Shown here: positions 1 to 8,241 of the stretch, one piece after another | Layout of the letters: the number at the start of each line of letters is the position of its first letter | Numbering within the stretch: the stretch's first letter is position 1 | Origin: Chloroflexota bacterium | Lineage (GTDB): Bacteria > Chloroflexota > Anaerolineae > Anaerolineales > UBA4823 | DNA: 64,000 bases | Reading direction: 5' to 3' | Assembly: GCA_029782365.1 (NCBI GenBank) | Contig: JAKOUW010000143.1 | Location: 62,001 to 126,000, forward strand | The notes under the pieces: model-generated | The model's database searches: none | What the model saw: only the letters and a program-made list of their open reading frames with translations | Told to the model about the DNA's origin: nothing | Program-made: the position numbers and the translations under genes

Positions 1-207
<207 letters not shown>

Positions 208-212
208 ACCGC

Positions 213-584
213 TTGATCACGCACTTCTGTCCGGCTTGCTGGCACGAGATGGCCGGCATGCAGGAGCGCTGCCCAGACTGCGGCATTGAACTGGCCCGCT
301 ACCAGGCGGAAAGTTTCGAAGAGAAGCTTTTGCGAGCCCTGGAGCATCCCGTGCCGGAGCAGCGCTGCCTGGCCATCCAGCTTTTGGGTGAGTTGGGCAG
401 CCAGGCTGCCCTGCCCGGGCTGGAAAAGGTGCTGGACACAGAAGTCAATGATATTTATGCCCTGCGGGAGGCCGTGGTGGCTTTGAGCAAGATCCACGGC
501 CCCCGCAGTCGTGCGCTGCTGCAGAAAGCAGCCGGACATCCATTTCGCATCATACGCCAACTGGCAGAAGGCTGTTTGAAATGA
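213..584 (+). CDS. Small zinc-ribbon plus HEAT-repeat protein
   Basis: A 123-residue protein begins at a TTG codon five bases after the enolase stop. The first 25 residues hold two Cys pairs (C6-x2-C9 and C20-x2-C23), a compact zinc ribbon. Residues about 35-120 are amphipathic helices with HEAT/PBS-type spacing (LAIQLLGELG, ALREAVVALSKI). No catalytic motif is visible, so a protein-protein scaffold role is the most that can be inferred. A TTG (or further upstream) start is needed to keep the first Cys pair; the first ATG, at 249, would remove it. The 3' end overlaps the next gene by ATGA, suggesting translational coupling. The specific function is unknown. Confidence 0.75.
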   Translation: MITHFCPACWHEMAGMQERCPDCGIELARYQAESFEEKLLRALEHPVPEQRCLAIQLLGELGSQAALPGLEKVLDTEVNDIYALREAVVALSKIHGPRSRALLQKAAGHPFRIIRQLAEGCLK

Positions 585-1216
585 ACCCACAATCATGTTT
601 GTTCATTCTCGTTCGCCACGGCCAGACCGAATGGAACCTTGTCGAGCGGTTCCGCGGCCGCGCCGATGTGCCGCTGGACAAAACAGGTCTGGCCCAGGCA
701 GAAGCTGCCGGGCGGCGCGTGGCCGCTCAATGGTCTCCCGCCGCGGTTTACACCAGCCCGCTGTCACGCGCCGTCCAGACCGCCGAAGTTATCGCCAGGC
801 ATTACAATCTGCCGGTGCAGGCGCATCCCGGCCTGGTCGATATCGATTACGGCGAGTGGCAGGGCCTGTCGCCCGAAGAAGCCCGCCAGCGCTGGCCGGA
901 GCAGGTGGACAACTGGTACCGCCATCCTGAACAGGCTCTGATTCCAAATGGTGAAAGCCTGGCAGATGTGCGCAGGCGCGCCATGCAAACTGTGAAAGAG
1001 CTGGCTGAAAAGCATTCCGCCGAGACCATCGTTTTGGTTGGCCACACCGTGATCAACCGTGTCATCCTGCTCGGCGTGCTGGGCCTGAACGACGAACGCT
1101 TTTGGCAACTGAAACAGGACACCGGCGCTATCAACGTTTTCGCAGCAGAACAAGGCGACTTCGTGCTCGTGTCGCTGAATGATACCTGCCATTTGCGCCG
1201 CGAGACAGGATCGTGA
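581..1216 (+). CDS. Histidine phosphatase family protein (phosphoglycerate mutase-like)
   Basis: This 211-residue protein opens with the RHGQTEWN signature at residues 12-19; H13 is the expected phospho-accepting histidine. The second catalytic histidine is H155 in a VGHTVINR block, and E92 in DYGEWQG matches the usual acid/base position. The length is typical of single-domain cobC/gpm-type phosphatases. The substrate cannot be told from sequence: phosphoglycerate mutase, alpha-ribazole phosphatase or a general phosphatase are all possible. The ATG overlaps the preceding stop (ATGA). Being two genes after enolase makes a link with glycolysis attractive, but this is inference only. Confidence 0.9.
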   Translation: MNPQSCLFILVRHGQTEWNLVERFRGRADVPLDKTGLAQAEAAGRRVAAQWSPAAVYTSPLSRAVQTAEVIARHYNLPVQAHPGLVDIDYGEWQGLSPEEARQRWPEQVDNWYRHPEQALIPNGESLADVRRRAMQTVKELAEKHSAETIVLVGHTVINRVILLGVLGLNDERFWQLKQDTGAINVFAAEQGDFVLVSLNDTCHLRRETGS

Positions 1217-1232
1217 AAGAGAGCCAGCGCTA

Positions 1233-2132
1233 GTGGCAGCCACGAATTACCGGCGCACGGATCATCCTTACCTGGTGGCTCATCTGCACGACTTGCCAGG
1301 CAGCCTGGCACAGTTGGCCGGGCAAGCCCTGGAAGCGGATGAGCCGCTGGAAACGCTCTTCGTCATGCCGCCGCAGGCGCTGCCCAAGAATTTTGGCGGG
1401 CGAGGCGGCATGCACCTGGCGCCTGAGCGGGCCCTGCTCTTCACCGCCAGGGGTGTGCTGTTTGTCCAGGATGCGGGCGCATCCGGCCAACCAGCGCAGG
1501 CGGTAGCCCTGCACGGCGACCAGCTTTTATACGCTCACCTGACCCAAATCTTGCTTTACGGCCGGCTGGAGCTGTGCGCTGTCGAGCACGATGCGCTGAA
1601 GCGCATCGTGGTGGAATACAACACGGTCGGGCATTTCCTGCTCCAGCCCGCCCTGCAGCGCCTTCTGCGCCTGGCATGGGATGAGCCACCGGGCATGCCG
1701 GGCCTGGACAGCGACAGCACAGAATCTGTCCTGGAAGCATTGGGCGAACGGTCTTTTAAATTCAAGGGCGGTTTACGATATCATGGGCTGCTGCCAGGCG
1801 AACGCCTGCTGGGCTGCGTTTTTCAGCCCCGCATCCTGCGCAGGGTGCTGGGCATTTTCCCGCGCCTGGCTGAACCGGCGGCTTTGTTGGCGCTCACCGA
1901 GCATCAAATCCTGCTCATCGAAGAAGGGCGCACCAATGCGACCTCTTACGGCTGGTTCATCACCTTCTGCCCGCGGCGCTGTGTGACCGGCATTGAAACT
2001 GCGCCGCACGCCGCCTGGCAGGAGGTGCAGGTTCACTTGCAAAAGGGGAGCATCAGCGCCGAGCGCCGGGTGATCGTGGAAAATGCGGCCGCCCAGGCCT
2101 GGCGTGATTTGTGGTCGAGCCATGCGCAATGA
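1233..2132 (+). CDS. Conserved protein of unknown function
   Basis: A roughly 300-residue soluble protein that I do not recognise. A GTG at 1233 follows a GAAAGAGAG purine stretch and is preferred over the in-frame ATG at 1179, which would overlap the phosphatase gene by 38 bases. It has no signal peptide or membrane segment. The first half contains a VMPPQALP segment and a GGRGG loop followed by APERALLFTARGVLFVQD, which reads as beta strands around a loop. The 3' end overlaps the start of the DUF6062 gene, so both probably share a transcript. Dense packing and clean coding character support a real gene; no function is proposed. Confidence 0.7.
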   Translation: MAATNYRRTDHPYLVAHLHDLPGSLAQLAGQALEADEPLETLFVMPPQALPKNFGGRGGMHLAPERALLFTARGVLFVQDAGASGQPAQAVALHGDQLLYAHLTQILLYGRLELCAVEHDALKRIVVEYNTVGHFLLQPALQRLLRLAWDEPPGMPGLDSDSTESVLEALGERSFKFKGGLRYHGLLPGERLLGCVFQPRILRRVLGIFPRLAEPAALLALTEHQILLIEEGRTNATSYGWFITFCPRRCVTGIETAPHAAWQEVQVHLQKGSISAERRVIVENAAAQAWRDLWSSHAQ

Positions 2133-2892
2133 CCCCACCTACTTTGCGCTGGTAGAAGCCTGCGCCCAGCCGGGCTGCCCGGTTTGCCGGTTGGAACAGC
2201 AGAGCGTTGAGCGCTACCTGGATCATCTGTTTTACGAAAACGTCAACGACGGCGGCCTGCGCGCCCATCTGCGCGCCAGCCTGGGTTTCTGCCGTGAACA
2301 CACGCACCTGCTGTTGCAGGCAGGGGCAGGCGATGCCCTGGGGATGTCCATTATTTACCACGATGTGTTTGGCGCCGTGCTGAGCAGGCTCTCCGGGGAA
2401 AATTCACTTGTGGGCCAACCCACAGCCTTTTCCCGCCTGTTGGGGCGCATCCCGGCGGAGCTGGCAGCCGCCCTGGAGCGTGCCAAGCAGGCTGTCCGTG
2501 CGCAGCAAATCTGCCTGGCCTGCCAGCAGAGAGAGATCACCGCTCACATGGTCCTTGAGGTGCTGCTTGCCAGCATCCAGGAACAAGAGATGCTGGCGGC
2601 GTTCACCAAATCGGAGGGGCTGTGTCTGCCGCATTTGCACCGGGCTTTTGAGCAGCCGGCAGAGGGAGCCGGGTTAGCCCGGCTGTTCAGTGTTGAGCTG
2701 GAAAAGATGGAGAGGCTGCGCGGCGAACTGGGCGAGTTCATCCGCAAGAGCGATTACCGCTTTTTGAAGAATGGGTTTGGCGCGGAGGGAAACGCCTGGC
2801 GGCGGGCTGCCGGCCTGGCGGCCGGCGCCTGGAGCGGCAGGCAGGAGACCGAGCGCAGCGCGCCGCGCAGCGCGCCGCCCTCCAGTGAATGA
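2122..2892 (+). CDS. DUF6062 family protein
   Basis: A 256-residue protein with the DUF6062 layout: an N-terminal CPVCRLEQQ knuckle, FCREHTHLL, a central CLACQQRE knuckle, CLPHLHRA, and a closing segment around KSDYRFLKNGF. The repeated Cys/His pairs suggest a metal-binding helical protein; the family has no established biochemical role that I know of. The ATG at 2122 is chosen because it starts just upstream of the family's first conserved Cys, although the frame stays open to 2083; it overlaps the preceding stop by 11 bases. The tail after about residue 230 is a low-complexity Arg/Ser/Ala/Pro extension. Confidence 0.82.
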   Translation: MRNDPTYFALVEACAQPGCPVCRLEQQSVERYLDHLFYENVNDGGLRAHLRASLGFCREHTHLLLQAGAGDALGMSIIYHDVFGAVLSRLSGENSLVGQPTAFSRLLGRIPAELAAALERAKQAVRAQQICLACQQREITAHMVLEVLLASIQEQEMLAAFTKSEGLCLPHLHRAFEQPAEGAGLARLFSVELEKMERLRGELGEFIRKSDYRFLKNGFGAEGNAWRRAAGLAAGAWSGRQETERSAPRSAPPSSE

Positions 2893-2914
2893 TCAACCCG
2901 CTCCGTTTTTTAGC

Positions 2915-3655
2915 TCACGAAAACGCCAGCCGGACAGCGGCAATCAGCAGGATAACCGCCAAAACTTGCACCAAACGCCGTGAGGCCAGCTTGCGGCTGC
3001 CGTATTCTGCGCCGACCCAGCCGCCGACGCCGGCCGCCAGCGCCCACCACGGCAGCGCAGCCGGTAAACTGGGTATCAACGACAGGTGACCGGCTAACCC
3101 GGCCAGCGAGTTCACCAGGTTGAACACTGCCGCGGTGGCAGCCGCCTGGCGGGCATCGGCCCAACCCGCAATCAACAGCAGGGGGCTGAGGAAAATCCCC
3201 CCGCCCACCCCGCTCAGACCGGCAATCAGCCCAATCCCGGCTCCACACAGACCAGCCAGCCACACCGGCGCCGGTTGAACAGCCGGCAGGCTGGAAGCGG
3301 GCCGGCGCTGGCGCAGCAGGCGAAAGGCCGCATAGAACAGCACCAGGCTGATCAGCGGCTTGTACAACCAGGCCGGCAGCAGAATCCAACCGCCCAGGTA
3401 GGCAAAGGGGATGGAGGTCAACGCAAACGGCCAGAAAACTTGCCAGGAAAAATATCCCGCCTGTTGGAACTTAAACGCCGCGATCCCGGCCACCAGCACA
3501 TTCAAGGCCAGGGCAGTGGCTTTCATCTCCTGCGGCGCCATCCCAAACAGGCCCATGATGGCCAGGTAACCGGTGGCGCCCGCATTTCCAACCGCCGCGT
3601 AAAGCGCCGCAATGACCAGGAACAGGCCGGCGATCAACCAGGAGGTGGGCGGCAT
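2915..3655 (-). CDS. Sulfite exporter TauE/SafE (TSUP) family permease
   Basis: About 246 residues dominated by seven or eight hydrophobic helices, arranged as two similar halves. Typical TSUP glycine-rich segments are visible: AAVGNAGATGYLA in the first half and GAGIGLIAGLSGVGGG in the second. It is an inner-membrane carrier for small anions or organosulfur compounds; the substrate is not predictable. The ATG at 3655 is used; a TTG at 3682 would overlap the previous stop. It is the last gene of the fluoride-riboswitch operon, after fluC and the DUF190-CBS gene. That suggests an anion-export role, though TSUP proteins are not an established part of fluoride resistance. Confidence 0.85.
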   Translation of the reverse strand: MPPTSWLIAGLFLVIAALYAAVGNAGATGYLAIMGLFGMAPQEMKATALALNVLVAGIAAFKFQQAGYFSWQVFWPFALTSIPFAYLGGWILLPAWLYKPLISLVLFYAAFRLLRQRRPASSLPAVQPAPVWLAGLCGAGIGLIAGLSGVGGGIFLSPLLLIAGWADARQAAATAAVFNLVNSLAGLAGHLSLIPSLPAALPWWALAAGVGGWVGAEYGSRKLASRRLVQVLAVILLIAAVRLAFS

Positions 3656-3678
3656 TGAAATCTTTTCTGCGTCGGCTG

Positions 3679-4935
3679 TCAAACCGCAGCCAGCGCTTTG
3701 AGCAAGATTTGGCGGTCCACCAGGCCCAACACTTTATTGTCCGCATCCACCACCACCAGCCATTTGCGGCGCTGAGCCATCATCTGCTGGGCCGCCTCCA
3801 CCAGCGGTGTTTGAGGCACGGCGGTCAGCACGCCCGGAGACATCAGCGACCGGGCAGTTGCCTGGCTTTGAGGCGCGCGCCCCAGTTGGCGCAAGGCGGC
3901 CAATGCGCCTCTCTGCTCCGGCGGCGCAACCCGCGCCACCACATCGCTGTCGCCGATCAAACCCAACGGGTGCATTTGCTCGTCCACCACGATCACCCGC
4001 CGCGAACCGCTTTCCAGAAAGGTATCCACCACGTCTGCCAGGCTGTCCTCGGGTTTCACCACCGGCACCGGCGTGTGCATGACTTCGCCCACGGTCTGCA
4101 CGGCATGCAGCGGCAAAGCTGAGGGCGATGTGGTCACTTTTTTATCCAAAACCTGCCGCAGCACATCCAGACGCGACAGCACGCCAACCAGCCTGCCGGC
4201 CTGATTGACCACCGGCAGGCGTTTGAGGCCGTGCTTGGCCATGCGCGCCGCGGCCACCCCCAATGAATCGGTCTCATTGGCGGTCACCACCGGATGGACC
4301 ATCACGTCAGACACTTTGATGTTGGAGGTGCGCAAAGCCTTCAAGGCCTGCTCCAATATTTCACCCCCCATGCTGCCGGCCAGAGCCGGCCTGCTTTGGC
4401 TGTACAACAGCAGGTCTTCATCCGTCAGCATGCCCACCACTTCTCCCTGGCGGTTGACAACCGGCAGAGCCTTGAGCTCGTACTTGAGCATTCGTTCCCA
4501 GGCCTCCACCACCGTCATTTCCGGGGAAAGGGTGACCACCTCGCGGGTCATCACCTCGGCAACCAGTTTGTCGGTTGGCAAGGGGTTCAGGTAGCGGTGG
4601 GTGTAACGCGCCACTTGCACATTTTCCAGGGTGATCATACCCTCGCTCACCATGGGCGCAATTTGCTCAACCGCCTGCGCAATTTTTTCCGCCTGGTCAA
4701 CGACTTCGATCCGCAGGGGCAAATCATTCGACAGGCGTTCAATCGCAAACGTGTGGATGCGCGAGTGCGCCCCAAACCCGGCAATGCCCCGCACCACGGT
4801 TGCCCCAGCCAGGCCAAGATTGCGCAAGGTTTCCAGGATTGCCATGTACAGCGGCTTGCCGCGCCAGCGATCACTCTCACCGATGTAGATCGTCAGGCGT
4901 TGGGCGTTGCCGTGGATAGAGATGGATGTCGACAT
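3679..4935 (-). CDS. DUF190 protein fused to four CBS domains
   Basis: A 418-residue soluble protein. Residues about 1-100 form a DUF190 domain (RLTIYIGESDRWRGKPLY and a conserved RGIAGFG block), a PII-like ferredoxin fold often encoded next to crcB. Residues about 115-418 contain two Bateman modules, i.e. four CBS repeats, recognisable by repeated LPVVN, LVGVLS and LGLVD strands. CBS pairs bind adenine nucleotides, so this is probably a regulatory nucleotide sensor. The start at 4935 is set by an AAGGAG site 8 bases upstream. The gene lies 19 bases after fluC and just before the TSUP gene. Fusion of DUF190 to four CBS repeats makes it larger than standalone DUF190 proteins (about 110 aa). 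Confidence 0.87.
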   Translation of the reverse strand: MSTSISIHGNAQRLTIYIGESDRWRGKPLYMAILETLRNLGLAGATVVRGIAGFGAHSRIHTFAIERLSNDLPLRIEVVDQAEKIAQAVEQIAPMVSEGMITLENVQVARYTHRYLNPLPTDKLVAEVMTREVVTLSPEMTVVEAWERMLKYELKALPVVNRQGEVVGMLTDEDLLLYSQSRPALAGSMGGEILEQALKALRTSNIKVSDVMVHPVVTANETDSLGVAAARMAKHGLKRLPVVNQAGRLVGVLSRLDVLRQVLDKKVTTSPSALPLHAVQTVGEVMHTPVPVVKPEDSLADVVDTFLESGSRRVIVVDEQMHPLGLIGDSDVVARVAPPEQRGALAALRQLGRAPQSQATARSLMSPGVLTAVPQTPLVEAAQQMMAQRRKWLVVVDADNKVLGLVDRQILLKALAAV

Positions 4936-4954
4936 GCCAGGTCTCCTTGCCGTT

Positions 4955-5332
4955 TCAAACCAGGCGGCCAACCGTCATCCCGATGGCGGCCGCCAATCCA
5001 CCGAGCAAACTGCTGCCAAACAAATTGAACAAGCCAGGCCAGAACTGGCCAGATTGGATCAGGTTGAAGCTTTCCAGGGTGTAGGTGGAAAAAGTTGTGT
5101 ACGAACCCAAGAAACCGATGGCCACCAACAAGCGCCAGTTGGGATCAATCAGAAAGCGACCGCTGGTGAACACCGCCATGAATAAGCCCAGCACCAGGCT
5201 GCCGCTCAGGTTGATGAGCAGGGTGCCGTAGGGGAAAGAAGCGCCAAAGCGCTGGGCGGCCCAATCGGCGACCCAATAGCGTGCATTTGCGCCCAAAACA
5301 GCGCCCAGGGAGATGATGAAGAACTTGACCAT
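4955..5332 (-). CDS. crcB: Fluoride-specific ion channel FluC/CrcB
   Basis: A 126-residue protein with four membrane helices. It carries the family signature GFLGSYTTFSTYTLE with the central TTFST motif, an early GAxxGANARYW segment and the PYGTLLINLSGS block. FluC channels form dual-topology dimers that let fluoride leave the cytoplasm. The ATG at 5332 is chosen over an in-frame start at 5395 because the protein then begins directly with the first helix, as in the family. It is the first gene of a three-gene minus-strand operon and is preceded by a fluoride riboswitch, which makes the assignment very strong. Confidence 0.94.
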   Translation of the reverse strand: MVKFFIISLGAVLGANARYWVADWAAQRFGASFPYGTLLINLSGSLVLGLFMAVFTSGRFLIDPNWRLLVAIGFLGSYTTFSTYTLESFNLIQSGQFWPGLFNLFGSSLLGGLAAAIGMTVGRLV

Positions 5333-5501
5333 CGTTTGATTCCGAAAAAGAATACTCCGCATCCAAAATTCAGCTCTGATTGTGCTTTCTTTCATACATG
5401 GTTACACCATCTGCTGCTCGTCAGCCCGCTCCATGGATATCATCTCACAGGCCGTTCAGAATGTCCAGGAAAAGAACGCATGGCGCGCACATCTGATCTG
5501 C

Positions 5502-5544
5502 GAATTTAAAACAGCTTCTACCGAAGAACTCATCGGTAGAAGCT
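5502..5544 (-). terminator. Intrinsic terminator forming the riboswitch expression platform
   Basis: On the minus strand a perfect 12-bp stem (arms 5533-5544 and 5513-5524, 8-base loop) is followed by GTTTTAAATT. The 5' arm includes the CTTCTACC that is also the 3' part of the fluoride aptamer, so aptamer folding and terminator folding compete. That is the expected logic for fluoride-induced antitermination. Confidence 0.75.
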
Positions 5545-5581
5545 ATCAGTCGAAAGACGGTTGCGGCGAGCCTCATCGCCA
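5530..5581 (-). promoter_or_regulatory. Fluoride riboswitch (crcB motif)
   Basis: Read on the minus strand from 5581, the sequence shows GGCGATGAGG-CTCGCC, then GCAACCG, a TCTTTCGA loop, then CTGATAGC and TTCTACC. This matches the crcB-motif consensus (GGCGAUGG...CGCC, an AACCGC-like joint, GCUGAUAGCUxCUAC). It lies about 200 bases upstream of fluC on the same strand and overlaps a terminator hairpin, so it should turn on the fluC, DUF190-CBS and TSUP genes when fluoride binds. Confidence 0.88.
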
Positions 5582-5750
5582 GGAAAATAACTTCGCTATT
5601 CTATCACAGATTTTTCAACGCTCCGGGCGGGCATGCCGGATTTTCAACCAAAATCACACCGCATTCTCTCAATTTTGCAGTATATTGAAAGCCTGGCGCC
5701 TGAACCGTTGGACAGAAGCCGAACCATTGACCGCAAAAAGAGAGGCCTCG

Positions 5751-6149
5751 ATGAACAATTCCAAAACCCAAAATGAACGCATCGCCAACATGACCTTCGG
5801 TTCCGTTTACCCGCTGTATCTGGCAAAGGTGGAGAAGAAAGGCAGAACCAAAGAAGAACTGCAGCAGATCATCGAGTGGCTGACCGCCCTCGATCCTCCG
5901 AAGGTGGAAGCGCTGATCGAGGCAAAGGCAACCTTTGAAGTGTTCTTCCAGCAGGCTTCGCTCAACCCGAATGCGCGCCTCATCACCGGGGTCATCTGCG
6001 GCTGCCGGGTGGAAGAAATCGACGATCCGCTGACCCAGCGGGTGAGATACCTGGATAAGCTGGTGGATGAGCTGGCGCAGGGCAGGAAGATGGAGAAGAT
6101 TTTGCGCGGCGCGGGCGCCGGCCAGTCCCCGGCGGGAGGGCCTGGGTAA
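5751..6149 (+). CDS. DUF2200 family protein
   Basis: A 132-residue soluble protein whose N-terminal two thirds match the DUF2200 pattern: RIANMTFGSVYPLYLAKVEK, KGRTKEELQQIIEWLT, and later LITGVICGCRVEEIDDPL. The usual family length is about 120 residues. The ATG at 5751 follows an AGAGAGG ribosome site and matches the family start; the frame stays open upstream to 5382 through the riboswitch region, which is spurious. Members are small cytoplasmic proteins without a known role. It is divergent from the fluoride operon, and nothing indicates shared regulation. Confidence 0.85.
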   Translation: MNNSKTQNERIANMTFGSVYPLYLAKVEKKGRTKEELQQIIEWLTALDPPKVEALIEAKATFEVFFQQASLNPNARLITGVICGCRVEEIDDPLTQRVRYLDKLVDELAQGRKMEKILRGAGAGQSPAGGPG

Positions 6150-6250
6150 GCAGGCGAAACCCTATTGGGGCATGTAGGTCTTTTTTCTCTTTATTATGAG
6201 AGCACAATAAGCTACAATAACGATGACAAATTGAGAAAGGAGAATACCGT

Positions 6251-6493
6251 ATGGATATTGTGCTTTTCATTGTGATTGGTTGTGCCGCCGGCTGGTTGGC
6301 GGGAAAGATCATGAAAGGCAGTGGGTTTGGCCTGCTGGGGGATTTGATTGTTGGCGTGATCGGCGCTTTCATCGGCGGCTGGCTGTTCAATACGTTAGGC
6401 GTCTCAATTCGCGGCGGGATCGTTGGTTCCTTGATCACCGCGCTGGTGGGCGCCATCGTACTGCTGTATGTATTGAGATTGGTCAGGCGTTGA
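6251..6493 (+). CDS. GlsB/YeaQ/YmgE-family stress-response membrane protein
   Basis: An 80-residue, glycine-rich membrane protein with three hydrophobic helices. It has the family motifs GCAAGWLAGKIMKG (usually GxxaGwlAgkim.G), a GxxGAFIGGWLF segment and a C-terminal helix ending in LRLVRR. The start is supported by AAAGGAG nine bases upstream. These proteins respond to envelope or general stress in other bacteria, but their molecular activity is unknown. A TATGAGAGC...TACAATA region upstream could be a promoter, but I cannot assign it confidently. Confidence 0.88.
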   Translation: MDIVLFIVIGCAAGWLAGKIMKGSGFGLLGDLIVGVIGAFIGGWLFNTLGVSIRGGIVGSLITALVGAIVLLYVLRLVRR

Positions 6494-6516
6494 ACATTGT
6501 TTCTGGCAAGCTGAAT

Positions 6517-6898
6517 ATGACCAGCGCAACAGCCGTGGTTTGGGAAAATAAGCTGACAAGCTTATCCCTGGTCTGCTTGCTCCTGGCGGCGGCTTACGGC
6601 GTCGGCGCCGGCGCAGCGCTGGCGATGAATTATGACGTGACCCCCAACATGGGCCTGGTGGAAGACACATTGGCCGGCGGCCAGTTTGTTATGTTCTGGC
6701 TGGCGGCGCTGATGGGCTTGGCGCACCTGCCGATGCTCCTGGCAGACCTGATGGACAGGTTGTGGAGGCAGGCCGTGGTGCGCGCCGCCGCCCTGGCCGG
6801 CCGGTGTTCTGGTTGGGCCTGTCGCTCCTCCCATTTTTGCGCTGGTCAGCGGGCTGGGCCTTGCCGCTCTGCTCATCCTGTGGCGCACAGCGGGCTGA
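6517..6898 (+). pseudogene. Small multi-helix membrane protein with an internal frameshift
   Basis: From ATG 6517 the frame encodes two clear hydrophobic helices (LVCLLLAAAYGVGAGAAL, and one around FWLAALMGLAHLPMLL). Near 6790-6804, in a GGCCGGCCGG run, coding character moves to another frame, which continues as VLVGPVAPPIFALVSGLG and a final helix ending in LILWRTAG and a TGA at 6896-6898. Without a shift the first frame runs on to 6957 as an Arg/Cys/Ser-rich tail with no membrane character. The repaired product would be about 127 residues with four helices. A one-base indel in the repetitive run, whether mutation or assembly error, is the simplest reading. The family is not recognised. Confidence 0.6.
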
Positions 6899-6959
6899 CC
6901 CTCCCAGGCCGTCGGCTGGCGCGGCGTGCGATTTCTTTTCTTGGCTTCAGGAGGTGAAG

Positions 6960-7487
6960 GTGCGCAGTCTCAAGTATCATGTCGCCACAACGCTCGACGG
7001 GTTTATCGCCCACAGCGATCACAGCGTGCATGGGTTTGCCGAAGAAGGCGAGCACGCGACGGACTATTTCGCTTCGCTCAAGCAGGATTATGATATCGTC
7101 CTGATGGGACGCAGAACCTATGAGTTCGGATTGCAATTCGGCGTGACCAACCCTTATCCCTGGCTGAGACAATATGTCATCTCACGCAGTATGACAAACA
7201 GCCCGGATGCAAACGTAAAGCTCGTTTCTGAGAACATCTTTGGGTTTGTGCGAGATCTGAAAGCCGAAGAAGGGAAAGACATCTATCTGTGCGGCGGCGC
7301 CAACCTGGCAGGCGGACTGCTCGAGGCGGGCTTGGTCGACGAAATTGTCGTCAAGCTGAACCCGGTTGTGTTTGGCGCGGGCATCCCGCTCTTTTCAGAA
7401 ACCGCCAAACAAACTGCCCTGGAGCTCAAATCAAACAAGGTCTATGCGAACGGGGTGATTCTGCTGAATTACACACTGAAGGCTTGA
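6960..7487 (+). CDS. Dihydrofolate reductase-like (RibD C-terminal domain) protein
   Basis: A 175-residue protein of the RibD_C/DHFR-like group often annotated YyaP/YwjB. It begins with KYHVATTLDGFIA, followed by VLMGRRTYEFG (NADP-binding helix), then YLCGGANLAGGLLEAGLVDE and a closing PVVFGAGIPLF block, all standard family positions. It is predicted to be a cytoplasmic NADPH-dependent reductase of unknown substrate. A GTG start at 6960 is chosen because AGGAGGTGA lies immediately upstream; a longer reading from 6762 only adds sequence belonging to the preceding frameshifted gene. Confidence 0.87.
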   Translation: MRSLKYHVATTLDGFIAHSDHSVHGFAEEGEHATDYFASLKQDYDIVLMGRRTYEFGLQFGVTNPYPWLRQYVISRSMTNSPDANVKLVSENIFGFVRDLKAEEGKDIYLCGGANLAGGLLEAGLVDEIVVKLNPVVFGAGIPLFSETAKQTALELKSNKVYANGVILLNYTLKA

Positions 7488-7579
7488 AGGATGAGAGCCG
7501 TTTCTAAAACACCCACGCCATCGAACGAGCCGCTCAGCGGATTACAATACGCCAGGACGTTTGAATAGAGGAGGCCAGC

Positions 7580-8161
7580 TTGTCTAACTTCGCCGCGTAC
7601 GATGTGCTTCACGCTTTTCAAGATATTCACCAGGTGGTTTTGGGATTGGTCGAAAGCCTGGACGATGCCCAGCTCAAATGGCGGCCTGAAAATTATGCGA
7701 CAGCCATCGGCTTCCATGCCTGGCACCTGGCGCGCGAATCCGATTATCTCAAAGCGGCTATCCTGCAGCACTTCCCCGAAATTGGCGCCGATTTCGGCGA
7801 ATCAAAACAAATCTGGTTTGCCGAAAACCTGACCGAAAAGTGGGGCTTTCCCTCTGAATTGGGCGCCACAGCCGTCGGCACCGGCATCAGCGATGAAATT
7901 GCCGCCAGTTTGCCCATTCCGCCCAAAGAGGAGCTGGTGGCTTACTTAAAACGCTCGTACAGCGCCCTGGAACAGTTTATCGAACTGCTGGATGCGCGTT
8001 ATGCCAATTTTGATCAGGTGGACGAGACCATGCAAAAGGCGATCAAAACAATACGCTTGAATTTATTGGTCTTCTTAACCCACGACTGCCGGCATTTGGG
8101 CATGATGGAATGTATGAAGGGATTGCTGACCGGCTTTGGCTCAGCGACAGAAAAAAGATAA
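7580..8161 (+). CDS. DinB-family putative metalloenzyme
   Basis: A 193-residue four-helix-bundle protein. The potential metal ligands sit in the DinB pattern: FHAWHLARESDYL in the first half and FLTHDCRHLGMME near the end. DinB/YfiT-like proteins bind a divalent metal and some act as thiol-dependent transferases; the substrate here is unknown. The start is a TTG at 7580 preceded by GAGGAGG; the alternative frame at 7602 is a shadow. It stands alone, followed by a DUF998-like membrane protein in the same orientation about 80 bases downstream. Confidence 0.83.
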   Translation: MSNFAAYDVLHAFQDIHQVVLGLVESLDDAQLKWRPENYATAIGFHAWHLARESDYLKAAILQHFPEIGADFGESKQIWFAENLTEKWGFPSELGATAVGTGISDEIAASLPIPPKEELVAYLKRSYSALEQFIELLDARYANFDQVDETMQKAIKTIRLNLLVFLTHDCRHLGMMECMKGLLTGFGSATEKR

Positions 8162-8241
8162 GATTCTATGGGTATTAAAGGTAAGCCCAGGCAATGCAGA
8201 GAGGAACGCGGGCTGAGCAGCGAACAGCTCATTCCCGAAGA

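Noticed and set aside
5382..5750. Upstream extension of the DUF2200 frame
   Set aside because: It runs through the fluoride riboswitch and has no family similarity; ATG 5751 has a good ribosome site.
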